DNA from: Linyphia triangularis
Taxonomy: Eukaryota > Arthropoda > Arachnida > Araneae > Linyphiidae
DNA length: 64,000 nt
Reading direction: 5' to 3'
Assembly: GCA_963978545.1 (NCBI GenBank)
Contig: OZ021722.1
Coordinates: 9,515,401 to 9,579,400 of the forward strand
The translations under genes and the position numbers were made by a program. This document shows positions 59,464 through 64,000 of the stretch, piece after piece; position 1 is the first letter of the stretch, and each line of letters starts with the position of its first letter. The notes beneath the pieces were generated by a model that saw nothing but the letters and a program-made list of their open reading frames with translations, did not search any database and had not been told where the DNA came from.

Positions 59464-60497
59464 AGTACATCAAACCCCGTTAACGCGAAACCGCTTTAAC
59501 ACGAAACGCAATTAAATCGAAGTAAAAGCAGTTCTCCTTACTTAAAAACTTACTATTAATTTATTCGTTTAAAACGAAATTTTGGTTAAAGGGAATAATT
59601 TCGGCGGCCTCATCGACTTCGCGTTAATGGGTGTGACTGTGTTGTCTCAAGACAACTGAAAATTGTAATGACTTCGCTTTAACGGGTTTGACTGTATTGT
59701 CTCAAGACAAGTGAAAATTGTAATGACTTCGCGTTAACGGGTTTGACTGTGCTGTCTCAAGATAACTGAAAATTGTAATGAATTCGCATTAACGGGTTTG
59801 ACTGTGTTGTCTCAAGACAACTGAAAATTGTAATGACTTCGCGTTAACGGGTTTGACTGTGCTGTCTCAAAACAACTGAAATCTGTAATGACTTCACATT
59901 AACGGGTTTGACTGTGTTGTCTCAAGATAGCTAAAAAATTGTAATGACTTCGTGTTAACGGGTTTGACTGTGCTGTCTCAAGACAACTGAAAATTGTAAT
60001 GACTTCGCGTTAACGGGTTTGACTGTGTTGTCTCAAGACAGCTACAAAATTGTAATGACTTCGTGTTAACGGGTTTGACTGTGCTGTCTCAAGACAACTG
60101 AAAATTGTAATGACTTCGCGTTAACGGGTTTGACTGTGTTGTCTCAAGACAGCTAAAAATTGTAATGACTTCTCGTTAACGGGTTTGACTGTGCTGTCTC
60201 AAGACAACTGAAAATTGTAATGACTTCGCGTTAACGGGTTTGACTGTGCTGTCTCAAAACAACTGAAATCTGTAATGACTTCACATTAACGGGTTTGACT
60301 GTGTACTGTCTCAAGACAACTGAAAAATGAAATGACTTCGCGTTAACGGGTTTGACTGTGTTGTCTCAAGACAACTGAAAATTGTAATGACTTCGCTTTA
60401 ACGGGTTTGACTGTGTTGTCTCAAGACAACTGAAAATTGTAATGACTTCGCTTTAACGGGTTTGACTGTGTTGTCTCAAGACAGCTAAAAATTGTAA
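59464..60497. repeat. Minisatellite of about 55 bp, roughly 16 copies, derived from a pogo-like end
   Basis: The left end CATCAAACCCCGTTAACGCG is a pogo-like terminus. After an AT-rich interior, its opposite terminus (GCGTTAACGGGTTTGACTGT) is repeated about 16 times from 59600 to 60497 with TTGTCTCAAGACAACTGAAA between. Units differ by a few bases. Confidence 0.85.
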
Positions 60498-60905
60498 TTG
60501 GGAAATTCTCTGGGTAATTTACGGGACATTTTTTTCTACTCGCAAACAAATTAGAATTCTAAAATTATGATTAATCTAGTAGTTATGATATTGTTTAGTA
60601 TAATACTTGTTGGTGGCAAATTTATATTGAGAAGTAATTATCTTAACTATTGAAAATAATTATTTTAAGCCACCGACGCACGGACGTGTCTTATAAATGT
60701 ATATTTGACATAGTTAAAATAATTATTTTTTCTATAAAACTTTGCAATTTTGTTTGATACGATACTAGTTTGAATCAACTAGTATTGTATAAAACAAAAT
60801 CATAACTACTAGATTAATCATAAATTTAGAATTCTAATTTGTTTACGAGTAGAAAAGAGAGCCAAAAATGTCTGGTGAGGTACAGAAGAGAAATACCCAA
60901 TTATT
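60495..60905. mobile_element. Foldback MITE abutting the minisatellite
   Basis: Outer ends TAATTGGGAAATTCTCT and AAGAGAAATACCCAATTA. Strong inner arms (CAAATTAGAATTCTAAA, GATTAATCTAGTAGTTATGA) pair across about 340 bp. Confidence 0.8.
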
Positions 60906-60959
60906 ATGCATTCAATTTGAACGCTAAGTTATTGATAATTGTCACTTAAAAATATTTTT

Positions 60960-61235
60960 AATAATGATAATAGTATTGGCAATGATAATAGTGCATGTAC
61001 TATACTAATGTATCTCTGTATAGAAAATGATAAGACCAATTATTATTAATAATGATGAAGATGATTATAATAATGATAGTGAAGATGATTATAATAATGA
61101 TAATACCAAAGGAACACAGTTTTGAGCCAAATTCAATATGATGAAATATCACTTAATAATAGTATTGACAATGATTCCGAGACCAAAGATACCAATTATA
61201 ATAATAAGGACTAAGATGATCATGCCAAGATTAAC
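60960..61235. repeat. ATAATGAT-type simple repeats
   Basis: Degenerate runs of AATGATAAT and GAAGATGATTATAATAATGA. Confidence 0.8.
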
Positions 61236-61243
61236 ATTAACAA

Positions 61244-62235
61244 TCTATAATAATAAAATAAGCAGTCTTGTGTGTCTAAGTATCTTCTGTATGTCTGTCG
61301 ATCTACTGAAAGCTACTTAAAATTGGAGTAGAGCTCTGAAATTTTCAACATAAGTAGTTTTAAACTTCTTATTGTACTTTTGAAAAACAGAATGTTAAAT
61401 TTTTATTTAGTTCTTTCTTAATTAATTTTTTTAAATAATTAATAAATATTTTACAAAACGATTTCTAATAGGGCTACAGCTCTGACATTTTCAACATAAG
61501 TAGTTTTGGAGTTCTAATTGGACTTTTGATAAAAAAAGAATTTAAAACATTTTTTAGATTAATTTTTTAAAATTAACTAACAAGTATTTTACAAAATCAT
61601 TTCTAATTGGGCTTACAGCTCTGAAATTTTCAACATAAGTAGTTACGGCCTTCTAATTGGACTTTTGACAAAAAGAATGTTAAAATTTTAATTTGTTTTT
61701 TTAATTATAATTTTTACAAAAAAGCGACTTCTAATAGGACTATAGAGCTCTAAAAGTTTCAACAAATAGTTTTGGCCTTCTAATTTTGCTTTTCACAAAC
61801 ACGTGTTAAAATATTCTTAAAGGGGTGTTGTATTATTGTATTAACGATGAATTTTTGTTTGTTTCTCGACAGGGTAGGGGCTTCTAATATTAAAGCTTTA
61901 CGTAGCAATTAGTTTTTAGTCAGTGAAGCGAGCTTAAGCTTACACAGAAATGAACCTTTCATCGAGCGAAGCGAGCCCACGCTTGCATAGCAATGAATCT
62001 TTCAACAAGTGAAGTAAGCCTGTGCTTATGTGTCATTGAACTTTTCAGCGAACGAAGCGAGCTCGATTTTGCGTTTAGATGAACCTTTCTGCGAACGAAG
62101 CACCAAAAACTGGGCCCTATACACCCAATTTTTGGTGACTTGGATTGGATCGGATTTCCGCAACGCGAGATCTCACACCTAGCTAAAATATTGCACATGG
62201 TATTTCGTAGCGAAGCACGGGTATTCAGCTTATAA
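61244..62235 (+). mobile_element. Second Helitron-like element with tandem arrays
   Basis: The start A|TCTATAATAATAAAATAAG resembles the 28538 element. Four units of about 140 bp follow (CTCTGAAATTTTCAACATAA, TAGTTTTGGAGTTCTAATTG), then about 4.5 units of about 43 bp around GCGAACGAAGCGAGC (61919-62110). The end is GCGAAGCACGGGTATTCAGC. No helicase. Confidence 0.5.
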
Positions 62236-62239
62236 TAAT

Positions 62240-64000
62240 AACAGTAGTATATATTCATAGGTGCGTACCGAGTCCTACACAAAATCGTTTTTAAGTGCCT
62301 TCATTACGAACTTCGAAAAGAATTTAATAGTTTTAGAAATTATTTTATTTATAATATAAATAATGATACAGTCCTTTTCATAAAAAATAATGTAGTTGCG
62401 TCTTTTATTTGTTTTTGAATAACTTTGACAAAACTCAATAGGAATGGATTGATTGAGAATAATTGGAAAAGGGACATACTTAACCTCCACCGGACATGTT
62501 ACTTTTCAAAATAGAGGTTTTGTGGAGGTTCTAATTTGAAAGGGAAAATCTAAAGCGAATGTTACCGTATTAATAGTTTATGTTTAGAATAATAAAAATC
62601 CTTCGTGACGTTTCATTTTTCTGAGTAATTGGTGAGATTTTGATTTTCTTTTCGAAATAAAAATTATTTGTATTTTGCAGTAACATGTTACTGCCACTTT
62701 TAAAACACAAGTGACCCAGTGCTTACAGTCTTACTTTTCTACGTGATTTTATAGTCTTTGGTGCATTACTATATTTTTAATGGCCGTTTCGTTTATTATT
62801 CCATCTTCCATTTGGTCCGAATATTTTAGATTTGTTGTACCTTTTTTGTTTGACCGTAAGAGTTAAATTTTAGGTCCGATAAATATCTTATACTAAACAT
62901 GGAGATTTCGAATTAGAACTCGAATATTAAGGAGACTAGTTTCTTCGCCAAGTTTGTATCCAAACACACCAACTTGATAATAAATTCGTTTGTTTAATGA
63001 ACACTAAATTTCCAGGATTTTTGTTGCGATATGTCGTGAACATTATCATAAGCAGATTCCATGCTTCTTTACTCGCTAAGTTTGCTATGTTGTTACCTTG
63101 TTTGTTATCAACAGCTTGGCGACATTTATGATTATTAAAAAAAAAAAAAACTTTCAAATTGGCATGATTTTTGTTACGACGCGTCAACGATTTCAGTTGT
63201 TAAATGCACCAATTCGTACATGCTTGGACTAGATGGACTTCAATACAAACCTGTGTAGAAACAGGAGTCTGACCAGAAAATTTACGCTTGAAGGGTTTTT
63301 AAGAAAGCACTAAGTTTTCTCTTGTAATTTCTCCATAAAAACAACGTCTATATAGAACTTTCTCATCTCATATTTATCACATATCATCCATATTTTTTGC
63401 ATTTTCTTTTAATCTGTCACCTACATTTACTAAAATATTAATACGATTTTTATCCAATGTTCGAGCTATACAAAATACTCCAGCATGTAACTACATTTTA
63501 TCTAAGTCCCGTATCGTACTTATTATCTAGATAACAGATTAATATGAAATTGTTGCCCTTTGTTTAAACTAAATTAGAGAAGGGGTAATAGACTTGAGAG
63601 AACAGACAAACACCAATACCATATCAGACTTATTGTATAAGATACTAATGGCACTTGAAACACAAAAGCCTCATTGACACACTAATACAGCATTTGGAAA
63701 ACGAAAATATCCATATTTTTACATTTTTTAAATACAACATCAGTGCTATATGTGTGGGTAGACGCAGGGTGACGCGTCCCTTTTCAAGAAAATACCCATA
63801 CGTCCCCCCCCCCCCCACTTCTAAAATTACTTAAATCCATCACCCCCCCCCCCCCCTTTTTAAAAACAATCCGTCTAAGAACTACTAAAAAAAAAATAAC
63901 ATTAACCTTTAAATGTAGTGTCACTGAAGTAAAAGTTCAAAAATGTTTTTAAAATATATATATATATATTTATGGTAATTATCATGCTTTTATAACTTTG
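62240..64000. other. No gene recognised
   Basis: AT-rich to the window edge. Two C runs (near 63807 and 63845) and a short TA run near 63955 are the only distinct features. Confidence 0.5.

Noticed and set aside
59600..60497. CRISPR-like array (regular repeats of about 55 bp)
   Set aside because: There are no unique spacers and whole units repeat. It is a eukaryotic minisatellite.
63807..63857. Long C runs as functional elements
   Set aside because: Similar G/C homopolymers occur at several places in the window without common context. Probably slippage products.

Overview
The window is eukaryotic nuclear DNA. It is AT-rich and intron-dominated, and most of it is interspersed repeats. The one clear host gene has GT-AG introns and arthropod-like protein sequence. 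The tRNA-derived SINEs with CAACC-type tails, the many TA-, TTAA- and 8-bp-duplicating MITEs, and a degraded LINE tail of a type I associate with spider genomes suggest an arthropod, probably an arachnid. The species-level guess is inference.

Host gene. A cyclic-nucleotide-gated (CNG) cation channel, closest in my judgement to insect Cngl, runs on the minus strand. Three coding exons are visible: 50931-49653 (cytoplasmic N-terminus, S1-S6 and pore), 7832-7539 (C-linker and start of the cyclic-nucleotide-binding domain) and 4187-3882 (rest of that domain). Both complete introns are phase 1, and the last exon also ends in phase 1. Intron 1 is about 41.8 kb and intron 2 about 3.35 kb. The open donor at 3881 shows that the 3' end lies beyond the left edge. 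Upstream of the start codon, 51.6-53.2 kb holds a possible 5' exon and a GA/CT-rich, relatively GC-rich candidate promoter.

Bacterial insert. Near 12.55-13.70 kb, inside intron 1, there is a prokaryote-like block: the N-terminal third of an orotidine-5'-phosphate decarboxylase (pyrF) of Rickettsiales/Wolbachia type, preceded on the same strand by an intact 126-codon coiled-coil ORF. A near-perfect 24-bp minisatellite (20 copies) abuts that ORF. The block is flanked on both sides by host repeats, so it looks like a lateral transfer (or an assembly chimera).

Mobile DNA. Intron 1 and the 53-62 kb flank hold 12 copies of one tRNA-derived SINE (SINE-A), 11 of them in the same orientation as the gene. 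There are also 5 copies of a second SINE (SINE-B); 4 solo LTRs of one LTR retrotransposon with 4-bp duplications; hAT-type MITEs with 8-bp duplications, two of which have ends packed with TATCGATA; two families of TTAA elements, one with a paralogous empty site; TA-type mariner/pogo-like MITEs; two Helitron-like elements; and several nested stacks. Tandem repeats include a minisatellite at 59.6-60.5 kb that appears to have grown from a pogo-like transposon terminus.

Possible regulation. Two perfect palindromic X-box (RFX) motifs lie in a 23-bp tandem repeat at 1761-1797. Three perfect CRE palindromes lie inside a MITE at 10.25-10.40 kb. Both are within or next to a gene whose family works in sensory, often ciliated, cells and responds to cyclic nucleotides.
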